DNA of 19,237 bases from JAJZEO01 sp964477345 (GCA_964477345.1 CAYZDL010000023.1:1-19237), one strand, 5' to 3'. Positions 7,908-15,783 are shown, counted from the first letter of the stretch. The notes: generated by a model from the sequence alone, not told the origin. Translations and numbers: made by a program.

Positions 7908-7936
7908 ACTCTATCGAAGAATTAACGTTTTGTAAA
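7908..7936 (-). promoter_or_regulatory. Promoter of the tail-anchored protein gene
   Basis: On the minus strand, TTTACA (7931-7936) and TAGAGT (7908-7913) are spaced by exactly 17 nt. The predicted start near 7901 gives a 5' leader of about 25 nt to the ATG at 7875 and shows that the gene need not depend on nadE transcription. Confidence 0.5.
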
Positions 7937-7962
7937 GAGAAGCTATTTTTTTAAGGATCAGA

Positions 7963-9633
7963 TTAGTAGATCTGCTCTGTTTTAGCGCCACTATAGTGAA
8001 GCGGTTTTTGACGACCATAACTAAACGATTTTTTAGAGATCCGTATCGAAGGGGCAGCCTGTCGTCTTTTATGCTCAGCCTTGTAAATACGACTTACAAC
8101 GCTTTTAACCATATCAAAATCGATATTGTAGGTTTTTGCGATTTGCTCTAAAGAGGCGCACTCTTCTACGTAACCACGAATCACATTATCGATGATTTCG
8201 TAAGGAGGGATTGTGTCGCTATCTTTTTGATTGTGTTTAAGCTCAGCAGAAGGGGGTTTCTCTATGATGCGAAGAGGAATCACCTGCCACTCCCGATTGA
8301 TCCAATTGGCTAACTGATAAGTCTCTGTCTTGAGTAAATCCCCAATCACATTAATAGCCCCGCACATATCACCATATAGAGTGCAATACCCTAGAGCCAG
8401 CTCACTCTTATTGCCAGTACTCAAGAGAAGAGCCCTCTCCCTGTTTGAGAACGCCATTAAAATGATCGCCCGAATTCGAGCCTGCAAGTTCTCCTCAGTC
8501 ACATCTTGGAGCCCGTACTCCTCGTCATTGAAATGTAAGTAAGGGTTGAGCAAATTAAGAAAATGTTGAAATGTCTCATCAATATCAATCCGATCGAACC
8601 TAATCCCTAGATTTTCGCAAAGCTGCTTGGCATCCTCGTATGATTCGGCTGAGCTGTACCTTGTCGACATAAAAATCCCTCGAATATTCTCAGCTCCAAT
8701 CGCATCTCTTGCGATACAAGCGACGACAGCAGAGTCAATCCCCCCTGAAATTCCGATAATTGCTTTTGTTTGCTGAGACTTGGTAAAGTAATCGCGAACC
8801 CCTAAACGAAGAGCTGCATAAACATCGTAGATAGGATCGTGCTCGAAAGGGACCGTATGGGTCTTCTTTTCAGTATCAATCAACATAAAATCTTCTTGAA
8901 ATCCTTTAGCCATCTGTCGTAGCTCGCCCTGTGCATCGACAAAAAGCGAGTAGCCATCAAAGACAACAGGGCCGTTCGCCCCCACCTGGCAGGTATAGAC
9001 AATAGGACAATGGAGCGTATGGGCTGCGGCTCTACACACCTTGAACCGAATATCAGCTTTTCGTGATTGAAATGGAGAAGCCGTCAGGTTAAAGACAATA
9101 TCGGGCTTGTAGACCACCAACTCTCGGACAGGATCCCATGGATAAGTCGTCCCTGCGATCTCCTCTCCCGCATTTTGCCACATATCTTCGCAAATTAAGA
9201 CCCCAATCCTTACCCCTTTGATATTAAAAACTTGGATCGTCTTCCCTCGCGAAAAATAGCGCCTCTCATTAAACACGTCGTAGGTCGGAAGAAGCCATTT
9301 ATCGTGAAATCCGAGCAATTTCCCATCCGATATGACTGCAGCACTATTTAAGAGCCCCTTTTCTTCCCTAATCGAGTTTCGACGAATCAATCCCACAATA
9401 CAGGAAATCCCTTTTGATTCCCGGACCACCTGGTCGAGGTAGTTCTCCATCTCATCGATGAACTTGACGTGGAGCACCATGTCATCCGGGGCATAGCCGC
9501 AGAGGGTCATTTCAGGAAAGCACACGATGTCAACCTCTTGCTCTCGACCATATTCGAGAGTAGAAATGACTTTTTGAGTATTTCCGGAAAGGTCCCCAAT
9601 AATCGGGTTTAGCTGAGCTACGAGTATTTTCAT
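7963..9633 (-). CDS. nadE: Glutamine-dependent NAD(+) synthetase
   Basis: NadE catalyses the last step of NAD biosynthesis, amidating nicotinic acid adenine dinucleotide with ATP, using ammonia released from glutamine. The 556-residue protein has the two-domain form. The N-terminal nitrilase-type glutaminase has the triad Glu41 (FPEMTLCGY), Lys112 (HDKWLLPTYDVF) and Cys148 (LICEDMW). The C-terminal synthetase has the pyrophosphate loop GISGGIDS (294-301), STGNKSELALGYCTLYGD and KPPSAELKHNQKDSD. I choose the ATG at 9633 (MKILVAQLNP), preceded by AGGTG at 5 nt. The open frame extends to an ATG at 9708, but those 25 residues are basic, lack family similarity and would overlap the divergent transporter start. 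Chlamydiaceae lack this step and import NAD, so its presence suggests a more autonomous chlamydial lineage. Confidence 0.96.
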   Translation of the reverse strand: MKILVAQLNPIIGDLSGNTQKVISTLEYGREQEVDIVCFPEMTLCGYAPDDMVLHVKFIDEMENYLDQVVRESKGISCIVGLIRRNSIREEKGLLNSAAVISDGKLLGFHDKWLLPTYDVFNERRYFSRGKTIQVFNIKGVRIGVLICEDMWQNAGEEIAGTTYPWDPVRELVVYKPDIVFNLTASPFQSRKADIRFKVCRAAAHTLHCPIVYTCQVGANGPVVFDGYSLFVDAQGELRQMAKGFQEDFMLIDTEKKTHTVPFEHDPIYDVYAALRLGVRDYFTKSQQTKAIIGISGGIDSAVVACIARDAIGAENIRGIFMSTRYSSAESYEDAKQLCENLGIRFDRIDIDETFQHFLNLLNPYLHFNDEEYGLQDVTEENLQARIRAIILMAFSNRERALLLSTGNKSELALGYCTLYGDMCGAINVIGDLLKTETYQLANWINREWQVIPLRIIEKPPSAELKHNQKDSDTIPPYEIIDNVIRGYVEECASLEQIAKTYNIDFDMVKSVVSRIYKAEHKRRQAAPSIRISKKSFSYGRQKPLHYSGAKTEQIY

Positions 9634-9706
9634 ATATACACCTGAGTTATCATTATTGATCTTTTTTTTGTACAAATAAAAAGGGAGGTGTTGTACCATC
9701 TTCGCC

Positions 9707-11077
9707 ATGTCAAAGGTACACGAACAATGGGCCTCCCGTCTAGGTTTTTTGATGGCGACCGCTGGATCAGCGATCGGGCTGGGCTCATTGTGGAAATTTC
9801 CCTATATGACCGGCACCAATGGTGGTGGCGCTTTCTTCCTCCTCTATGTCATTTTTACATTTCTGATTGGCCTGCCCGTATTTATCGCCGATATTATCAT
9901 CGGACGTAAGTCTCAACGAAGTTCAATCCTGGCCTTTACAGAATTGTCCGGCGGATCGGAAAATTGGCGCATCCTTGGTTGGCTTAACGTGTTGACAAGT
10001 CTTTTAATCCTTAGCGTCTACTGCGTCGTCGCAGGCTGGTCCCTTAGCTACACCTTGATGTCATTAAACCAGTTCACCACAGGCAAATCGGCGGCCGAGA
10101 TCAGCGCTACATTCGACACTCTCTTTAAATCCCCTGGTATCAACATTTTTTGGTTCACCATTTATTTGCTTGCAAATCTTGGAATCGTCATGGGTGGCGT
10201 AAAACGAGGAATCGAATACTGGTCAAAAATTTTGATGCCTGCCCTATTTATCATCCTTATGGCCCTCTTCATCTATGCTGTGACACTTCCTGGCTTTGGA
10301 GAAGCAGCACGCTTCATCTTTGTCCCTAAGTGGGATAAACTTGGCGCGGATGGGATCTTGAATGCCTTAGGTATGGCTTTTTTCACTCTAAGCGTCGGAT
10401 TTGGAATCATCATTACTTACGGAAGCTATATGCAGAAGGAGGTCGATATCCCCAAAAATGGGGCCTTGATCGCCTTTATGACTGTAGTCTCATCGGTCAT
10501 CGCAGCTCTCACAATCTTCCCTGTCGTCTTCACCTTCGGACTACCGCCAGAAGGTGGTCCCGGATTGATCTTCAAAACACTCCCTGTCTTGTTTGCAAAA
10601 CTTCCTGCCTCTTTGCTCATATCGACCGTATTCTTCGCCCTCGTCTTTTTTGCTGCGATCACCTCAAGTATCTCTCTATTGGAAGTTCTCGTCGCAAACG
10701 TCATGGAAGTATTTAGCATCAGCAGAAAACGGGCTGTCTACGGAATGTCTCTCGTCACTTTTGTTTTAGGCGTCCCAAGTGCCGTTGCAGGATCCAAATG
10801 GATTTTTCCAAGCTGGCAAGCGATCTATGGGAAAAATTTTCTCGACACCGTCGACTACTTGGTCTCCAGCTGGATGGCCCCTTTCGCCTGCCTCTTCGTC
10901 ACCATCTTTATCGGCTGGAACTATAGCAAACAGCTTTCTCTAGCCGAATTTCGTTCAGGAACTACCAGCGGCTGGCTCGCTCTTCCTTGGTACTACTCTG
11001 TAAAATATCTTGCACCAATTTCTGTCATCATTATCATCTTACAACAGGCAGGATTGCTAAAATTCATGATCAAATAG
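9707..11077 (+). CDS. NSS/SNF-family sodium-dependent transporter, copy 3
   Basis: This is the third paralog in the window, with 456 residues and the same LeuT-like fold. It starts MSKVHEQWASRLGFLM, with TM1 GLGSLWKFPY, then TGTNGGG, TM6 FFTLSVGFG and TM8 AITSSISLLEV, which retains the Na2 Thr-Ser. LeuT Asn27 is Ser and the TM7 Asn/Asp position is Thr. These are polar, so this copy is less drastically changed at Na1 than copies 1 and 2. It ends in the same LQQAGLL style as its paralogs. The nearest good ribosome binding sequence, GGGAGGTG at 9683-9690, is 16 nt from the ATG, longer than usual; no in-frame start is closer. It diverges from nadE, with 73 bp between the starts, and is followed after 10 nt by htpG, so the two probably form an operon. 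Confidence 0.93.
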   Translation: MSKVHEQWASRLGFLMATAGSAIGLGSLWKFPYMTGTNGGGAFFLLYVIFTFLIGLPVFIADIIIGRKSQRSSILAFTELSGGSENWRILGWLNVLTSLLILSVYCVVAGWSLSYTLMSLNQFTTGKSAAEISATFDTLFKSPGINIFWFTIYLLANLGIVMGGVKRGIEYWSKILMPALFIILMALFIYAVTLPGFGEAARFIFVPKWDKLGADGILNALGMAFFTLSVGFGIIITYGSYMQKEVDIPKNGALIAFMTVVSSVIAALTIFPVVFTFGLPPEGGPGLIFKTLPVLFAKLPASLLISTVFFALVFFAAITSSISLLEVLVANVMEVFSISRKRAVYGMSLVTFVLGVPSAVAGSKWIFPSWQAIYGKNFLDTVDYLVSSWMAPFACLFVTIFIGWNYSKQLSLAEFRSGTTSGWLALPWYYSVKYLAPISVIIIILQQAGLLKFMIK

Positions 11078-11087
11078 GAGATCTCTT

Positions 11088-12968
11088 ATGGCTGAAGGCA
11101 AATTAAAGATTCATAGCGAAAACCTATTGCCCATCATCAAAAAGTGGCTCTACTCTGATCGGGATATCTTCCTAAGAGAACTTGTTTCTAATTCATGCGA
11201 CGCGCTCTCGAAACTCTGCATCTTGAGAGACTCCGAAGGACTTGAAGTCGACGAATCTACCTTCCGCATCGAAATAAACCTCGATAAAGAGGCCAAAACG
11301 ATGACTATCACTGACAATGGGCTCGGAATGACTCTCCATGAAGTAGAAGAGTATATTTGCCAACTCGCTTTCTCAGGTGCTGAGGATTTTGCAAAAAAAT
11401 ACGAATCGAAAGAGACAAAAGATTCATTTATTGGTCACTTTGGCCTCGGTTTCTATTCGGCCTTCATGGTGAGTAGTGAAGTACAAATCGATACTCAATC
11501 ATACAAACGTGGCGAGATCTCGGCCCATTGGAAAAGTGATGGCTCTACTTCCTACGATTTGACCGAGGGAACTTGGGGGCAGCGAGGCACCAAGATCACC
11601 CTTAGCATCACCGACGAGGAGTTCTTAGATCCGGTAAAAGTAAAGCAAACACTCAAGAGATATTGCTCTTTCCTCCCCTTCCCGGTCTATTTCAATGAAG
11701 AGAGAATCAACCCCGACGAGCCCCTCTGGATCAAAAACCCCTCACAATGCACCGATGAAGAGTATCTAGCATTCTACAAAAAGCTCTACCCCTTTGAACC
11801 CGATCCAATTTTTTGGATTCACCTCAACATTGATCACCCATTTCACCTTCAAGGGATCCTCTTTTTCCCAAAGATTACCCCCCGTTTCGACTATTCAAAG
11901 TCAAACATGAAGCTTTTCTCTAACCGCGTCTTCGTCTCAGAAAATGTAGAGGGTCTTTTCCCCGATTTCTTGAGTGTTTTACGCGGCGCTATCGACAGCT
12001 CAGATATTCCCCTCAACGTCTCCCGCAGTTATCTCCAGATGGACAGCACAGTTCGCAAGCTTTCCCACCATATTGCAAAAAAAGTGGCCGACAAGCTCGC
12101 CTCTTTCTACGCCGAGACCCCTGAAAAATTTGAAGAAACTTGGCCTGACATGGAAACAATCATCAAGCTGGGGATGCTCCACGATGATAAATTCTATGAA
12201 AGAGCCCAACCTTTTCTTATCTGGCGAAATACCGAAGGAAAGTGGCAAACCGTCGAAACCTACACAAAAGCCCACGCAGAAGAGTACGACAATAAAATAT
12301 TTTACACCACCAGCGATTCTGAACACTCGACATTCCTTGGCCTTTACAAAGAGAAAGGGNNNNNNNNNNGGATTGACGTCCTCTTTGCCGGAGGAGCCCT
12401 TGATACCGCCATCTTCAACAATCTCGAATCGAAAGGTGAGCACAAGATTAAGTTCCAGAGGATCGATGGGGGTATCGACGATGTAATCATCGATTCGAAA
12501 AAATCGAAAGATCTCCTCCATAACGACGGTCGCTCAGAAGCGGCCCACATTGCAGACAAAATTAAATCCGACCTCAATGTCACTGGTATCGAGGTTGAAG
12601 CCAAATCGCTTGCCACCGATTCTCTCCCTGGCTTTGTGATGATCGATGAAAGCTCACGCCGGATGCGCGAGTACATCCTCATGACCCAAAAAGAGATGCC
12701 TCACGACATCTTTGGAAGACATACCTTCGTCGTCAACACTAATAACAAATTGATCCAGAAGCTATTAGAGATCAGAGAAGCTGAGCCGGAACTAGCAAAA
12801 CTCCTCATAGGACAAATCTACCACACCTCACTACTTGCACAACGAGAGCTCCACCCCGAAACTCTTCCCCAGTACATCAAGCAAACGACAGAAACTCTCG
12901 AAAAACTTGTTATGGGCTATGCTGTTCCCGTAGTCGCAGCTCTTGAGGAAGAAAAAAGCCAGACATAA
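11088..12968 (+). CDS. htpG: Chaperone HtpG (bacterial Hsp90), with an assembly gap inside
   Basis: HtpG is the cytosolic ATP-driven Hsp90 homologue that remodels client proteins as a dimer. The GHKL ATPase domain shows ELVSNSCDAL with catalytic Glu31 and Mg-binding Asn35, DNGLGM (76-81) and the lid motif GHFGLGFYSAF (116-126). The middle domain carries the catalytic-loop arginine in DIPLNVSRSYLQ. The dimerisation domain includes RRMREYILMTQ and ends in KSQT. The ATG at 11088 has AGGAG 7 nt upstream. Ten Ns at 12360-12369 turn codons 425-428 into unknowns. The flanks read KEKG and IDVLFA, which in other HtpG proteins are adjacent, so the true protein is probably 622 residues. The stop codon lies in the loop of a terminator hairpin. 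It probably shares a transcript with the NSS gene 10 nt upstream. Confidence 0.97.
   Translation: MAEGKLKIHSENLLPIIKKWLYSDRDIFLRELVSNSCDALSKLCILRDSEGLEVDESTFRIEINLDKEAKTMTITDNGLGMTLHEVEEYICQLAFSGAEDFAKKYESKETKDSFIGHFGLGFYSAFMVSSEVQIDTQSYKRGEISAHWKSDGSTSYDLTEGTWGQRGTKITLSITDEEFLDPVKVKQTLKRYCSFLPFPVYFNEERINPDEPLWIKNPSQCTDEEYLAFYKKLYPFEPDPIFWIHLNIDHPFHLQGILFFPKITPRFDYSKSNMKLFSNRVFVSENVEGLFPDFLSVLRGAIDSSDIPLNVSRSYLQMDSTVRKLSHHIAKKVADKLASFYAETPEKFEETWPDMETIIKLGMLHDDKFYERAQPFLIWRNTEGKWQTVETYTKAHAEEYDNKIFYTTSDSEHSTFLGLYKEKGXXXXIDVLFAGGALDTAIFNNLESKGEHKIKFQRIDGGIDDVIIDSKKSKDLLHNDGRSEAAHIADKIKSDLNVTGIEVEAKSLATDSLPGFVMIDESSRRMREYILMTQKEMPHDIFGRHTFVVNTNNKLIQKLLEIREAEPELAKLLIGQIYHTSLLAQRELHPETLPQYIKQTTETLEKLVMGYAVPVVAALEEEKSQT
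12360..12369. other. Assembly gap of 10 Ns inside htpG
   Basis: Ten undetermined bases join two contigs. The left flank ends AAAGGG and the right begins GGATTGAC. Merging them over the shared GG gives AAA GGG ATT GAC, that is K-G-I-D in frame. Confidence 0.95.
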
Positions 12969-12978
12969 TTGTCTGGCT
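12952..12978 (-). terminator. Intrinsic terminator of the minus-strand gene at 13014, overlapping the htpG 3' end
   Basis: A perfect 9-bp stem (12957-12965 AGCCAGACA with 12970-12978 TGTCTGGCT) closes a TAAT loop. Read on the minus strand it is followed by six Ts (complement of 12952-12957), a classic Rho-independent terminator for the leftward gene ending at 13014. On the plus strand the stem follows htpG but has only CTT after it, so it is a weaker terminator in that direction. The htpG TAA stop (12966-12968) is in the loop. Confidence 0.8.
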
Positions 12979-13013
12979 CTTAAGTACTCGTGATGATTGC
13001 TACCCTCAAATAG

Positions 13014-13454
13014 TTAGGCAGCATCACCAACGGGAAAGTCGTCTTCCCTCACTTCTAAGAGGTAAGATCGATCTTCTTGAAGTTCAGACACCCTTTCAGC
13101 GCGCCTGATTGGCCCCCTTGATTCTAAGATATATTTATTTAGAACCATATCGAAAGCCTTCTTCGAAGCCCCCGCCACCCTTCCAGATACAAACTGCTTA
13201 GGTTTAGCATATGGCTTGCATCCAGCTCTTTTCCACGTACGAAAATCGCTAGCCATTTGATCGATACGTACATGAAACTTTTCCTGAAACAACGTAGCAT
13301 CCTCATTACGAAAATGCTCATGCTGACCCATGACCATATAGAGAGTATGTTTTACCGTCCTCTCATGCTTAGCCAGATCACGTTTAAGTTCTTCAGGAGT
13401 CACTTCATACAGCTTCGTATGAAAATCTCTCATGAAGTCGGCAATGTATAACAT
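13014..13454 (-). CDS. Hypothetical protein, 146 aa
   Basis: I do not recognise this gene. It encodes a soluble, strongly charged protein rich in Arg, Lys, Glu and His. The N-terminal half is helical (VTPEELKRDLAKHERTVKHT, then MGQHEHFRNEDATLFQEKF). The basic middle has KRAGCKPYAKPKQFVSGRVA. The C-terminal segment is acidic and ends LEVREDDFPVGDAA. There is no membrane helix or signal peptide, and it does not carry the N-terminal signature of the paralog family upstream. The ATG at 13454 is preceded by AAGGA at 10 nt. AT-rich sequence with a TATAAT near 13539-13544 could hold its promoter. The intrinsic terminator at 12952-12978 ends its transcript, which supports its being a real, independently transcribed gene. 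Confidence 0.62.
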   Translation of the reverse strand: MLYIADFMRDFHTKLYEVTPEELKRDLAKHERTVKHTLYMVMGQHEHFRNEDATLFQEKFHVRIDQMASDFRTWKRAGCKPYAKPKQFVSGRVAGASKKAFDMVLNKYILESRGPIRRAERVSELQEDRSYLLEVREDDFPVGDAA

Positions 13455-13578
13455 AAGGTAACATTCCTTAAGTTAAGTGTTAAGAATCAGACACATTCTC
13501 TTTTCACTTGAAAGAATCACTGCGCTGTATTCCTATTAATTATAAAATATCGATTAAGAAATCAATAATTATTCATAA
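13455..13578. other. AT-rich intergenic region
   Basis: I see no coding signal here. It contains a minus-strand TATAAT at 13539-13544 with only a poorly spaced TTGATT 15 nt upstream (13560-13565), which may be the promoter of the 146-residue gene. Confidence 0.35.
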
Positions 13579-13831
13579 TTATACAGTAATATTTGGATCT
13601 GCTTTTAATTCAATGCGCCAACAGAAATGAGGCTCCATACTTGAGAAACTACTTTTTTTCAACGTGCATAATCGTCGTCTTTTTTTGCACGCCCGGGCCA
13701 ACAGTCACGGCCCGATCAGACTCTATGATATAAGGAACAACCATCTGCCTTATATTAGAGTTTAGAATCAACTGATAAGCAATCGTAGAGAAAATGGATT
13801 TTACCACTTCCATTACTTTACCGCAGGAAGT
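13579..13831 (-). pseudogene. Decayed fragment of the tandem paralog family (downstream of the 638-aa gene)
   Basis: Immediately after the TAA of the 638-residue gene, the same frame continues open to a TAG at 13649-13651. It encodes SCGKVMEVVKSIFSTIAYQL, which matches FCGKVMAVVKNIFFTIIYYL of the intact gene. It then encodes MVVPYIIESDRAVTVGPG, which resembles PIVNSYVTREMVITVSPQ in that gene's second repeat. After a run of seven A's, a different frame continues with HFCWRIELKADPNITV, resembling the repeat ending DYWEIRCNLTLP, and stops at 13579. The piece therefore combines N-terminal, middle and C-terminal parts of the family with most of the repeat deleted and one frameshift. A 54-residue ORF from an ATG at 13813 could still be expressed, but no ribosome binding site supports it. 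Confidence 0.6.
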
Positions 13832-15748
13832 TTACTTCCTGTGCTTGGACTTGATCGTGTAAACAATATGCCACGTGTATTTATCTTCAACTCTAGAAAT
13901 ACATTTCATCTGGCATAGCACATCGTCATCTTCCTCTCGACTTGCATAAAACTCTTCAAGTGGCACCGATTCTTCCTCCGATATAAACACCTCCATATTT
14001 TCGGGTGATCCGGATATCAAGTGCCCTGTAGTGTCAAGGATATTGTCGGCACCCAAAGGAGAAGTTTTGAGTATTCTATAGGCGATGTAACCGAATTCTG
14101 GATTCGGTTCTTTTCCTGAATCAAATACTATATTGATCCATACATATGACGTATTAGAATCAAGACCATTATACTTAACACACACTATACGAAAAGGGTG
14201 GAGATCGCCAAATAACGAATGATAACGGGCAAGGATCTGCGAAAGTTCAATGACCACATCCTCTTCTAATTTGATCTTTGGACGGAGGACTGAAGCCTGT
14301 TGGACAATATCTTCTTGAAAACGCTTTGCCGTTGCTTTCTCCTCCGTAATAAATCTCTGACGGCTGTCGATCACGATTCTCAATTTCCCTGGTTTCGTCT
14401 GAGGCGATACGGTAATCACCATTTCCCGTGTGACGTAGCTGTTAACTATGGGGACACTTGGCAATGAACTTTCATGAAAAGCACATTCAATCTGAAGCTG
14501 ATCGAGCCCCACTTTACTAAAGACGTATCTAAGATCCTGAACGTCCGCAGCATAGAATTTATTAAGTACCTGGCAAGCTACATCAACAGAGTTCAAATCA
14601 TCTGGGCTTACACCTTGAATGGCTCCTTTAATCGCGTTGGGATCTACCGTTTTCACAACAATTGGTTGATGTTCCTCTTTTGGTAGAGTCAAATTACAAC
14701 GAATTTCCCAGTAGTCCTTTCCTTCCTTTTCACCCTTCTTTCTTGGATGAGGAAACATCCCATCATGATGCCCTTCGCCAGGCTCTCTACTGGCAAATTC
14801 TCTTCTTAAATTGTCAATGTAGGTTTTTTCCCGGAGAAAGGTTGTTAATGGCCCTTTACTATCAAAGTACCGTGAACTCATCAAAATTCTTAAAGCCATG
14901 TAGTCGATTTCTGTGTTTACTTCAGAATCAATTTTGATCGAAAGAACTACCCGAGGATAAGGGTCCTGCTTTGTGATAACCTTATATCTCAATACTAAGG
15001 GAGTCAAACCTCCAAACAACGTCTGATAACGAGCAAGGATACTTGCTACGGCTTCGATTTTAGAAGGATCTACAGCTATACCACAAGAACTTACCTCGCT
15101 ATTAATTGCATTTCGATATCCCTCTATGGTGTCCTTTTCTATTCTAAGGAATCTTTCTCGACTATCGATCGTCACACGGTAAGAGACTCGGGATGGATCT
15201 GTTGGATCCTGAGGCCCGACCAAAATCTTTTTATCTCTAGTGAAGTATGACCCTATCACAGGACCACGATTCCTCCCACATTGATGAGAAACTTTAATCT
15301 GTAGCTGGTCACCATCATGAGAAACTTCAAACTTAAGATCTGTAACACCCGCCTCCTGGATTTTTTTCATCACTGCGCAAGCTTCTTGAACAACCGATCT
15401 TGTTGTGGGAGAAGGCGAACAAGAGGCTATTGGATGATCTACGACCTGTTGAAATCGACGGAAGACCTGAGCTGGAACTGCCTTTTGAATACTCTCTTCA
15501 ACTCTTTGAGGAAGTGTTTTTGGTTGAGCCCTTGGAGCAGGTTCTTTTGAGCTCTTTTTGGAATCGTCAACCTTTTCAACATTTTTCCCTGATAGATCGA
15601 CGTAGCCGCAAGTCAAATAATAAATAATGGTGAAAAAAATATTTTTTACCACCGCCATGACCTTTCCACAAAAGCCCTCTTCCTTGCTTTCGACCCGATC
15701 AACTGGTGCAGGATGCACCAAACCTACACCACGGTTTACAGATTCCAT
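13832..15748 (-). CDS. Lineage-specific paralog-family protein with internal duplication, 638 aa
   Basis: I recognise no named family. Residues 24-48 carry a hydrophobic N-terminal signature (GFCGKVMAVVKNIFFTIIYY then LTCG) shared with the 213-residue neighbour, enough for one membrane-inserted or membrane-lying helix. A basic, proline- and serine-rich linker follows (about 55-90). The rest is two diverged copies of a module, about 119-360 and 387-630, offset by about 267 residues. Paired segments include DQLQIKVSHQ/DQLQIECAFH, GSYFTR/NSYVTR, TIDSRERF/VIDSRQRF, SILARYQTLFG/QILARYHSLFG and YMALRIL/YIAYRIL. The ATG at 15748 follows GGTG at 5 nt and an extended -10 box. The protein is probably a lineage-specific, perhaps host-directed, product; that is inference. 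The downstream sequence continues in frame into a decayed paralog fragment. Confidence 0.75.
   Translation of the reverse strand: MESVNRGVGLVHPAPVDRVESKEEGFCGKVMAVVKNIFFTIIYYLTCGYVDLSGKNVEKVDDSKKSSKEPAPRAQPKTLPQRVEESIQKAVPAQVFRRFQQVVDHPIASCSPSPTTRSVVQEACAVMKKIQEAGVTDLKFEVSHDGDQLQIKVSHQCGRNRGPVIGSYFTRDKKILVGPQDPTDPSRVSYRVTIDSRERFLRIEKDTIEGYRNAINSEVSSCGIAVDPSKIEAVASILARYQTLFGGLTPLVLRYKVITKQDPYPRVVLSIKIDSEVNTEIDYMALRILMSSRYFDSKGPLTTFLREKTYIDNLRREFASREPGEGHHDGMFPHPRKKGEKEGKDYWEIRCNLTLPKEEHQPIVVKTVDPNAIKGAIQGVSPDDLNSVDVACQVLNKFYAADVQDLRYVFSKVGLDQLQIECAFHESSLPSVPIVNSYVTREMVITVSPQTKPGKLRIVIDSRQRFITEEKATAKRFQEDIVQQASVLRPKIKLEEDVVIELSQILARYHSLFGDLHPFRIVCVKYNGLDSNTSYVWINIVFDSGKEPNPEFGYIAYRILKTSPLGADNILDTTGHLISGSPENMEVFISEEESVPLEEFYASREEDDDVLCQMKCISRVEDKYTWHIVYTIKSKHRK
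13859..14590 (-). repeat. Second copy of the internal module of the 638-aa protein
   Basis: This encodes residues about 387-630. It aligns with residues 119-360 at protein level through shared SYxTR, IDSRxRF, ILARYxxLFG and YRIL segments; similarity at DNA level is low, so the duplication is old. Confidence 0.65.
14669..15394 (-). repeat. First copy of the internal module of the 638-aa protein
   Basis: This encodes residues about 119-360, including GSYFTRDKKILVGPQ, TIDSRERF and SILARYQTLFG, and ends near DYWEIRCNLTLP. It is the partner of the module at 13859-14590. Confidence 0.65.
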
Positions 15749-15783
15749 AAATTCACCATTAAGTTAATATTAATTGTCTCAAG

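Noticed and set aside
9634..9708. N-terminal extension of NadE from an ATG at 9708
   Set aside because: The extra 25 residues lack family similarity and overlap the divergent transporter start; the ATG at 9633 has a good ribosome binding site and the conserved MKILVAQLNP opening.
12344..12682. Minus-strand ORFs across the htpG gap
   Set aside because: They are antisense to conserved HtpG sequence and bridge the N run only by chance.
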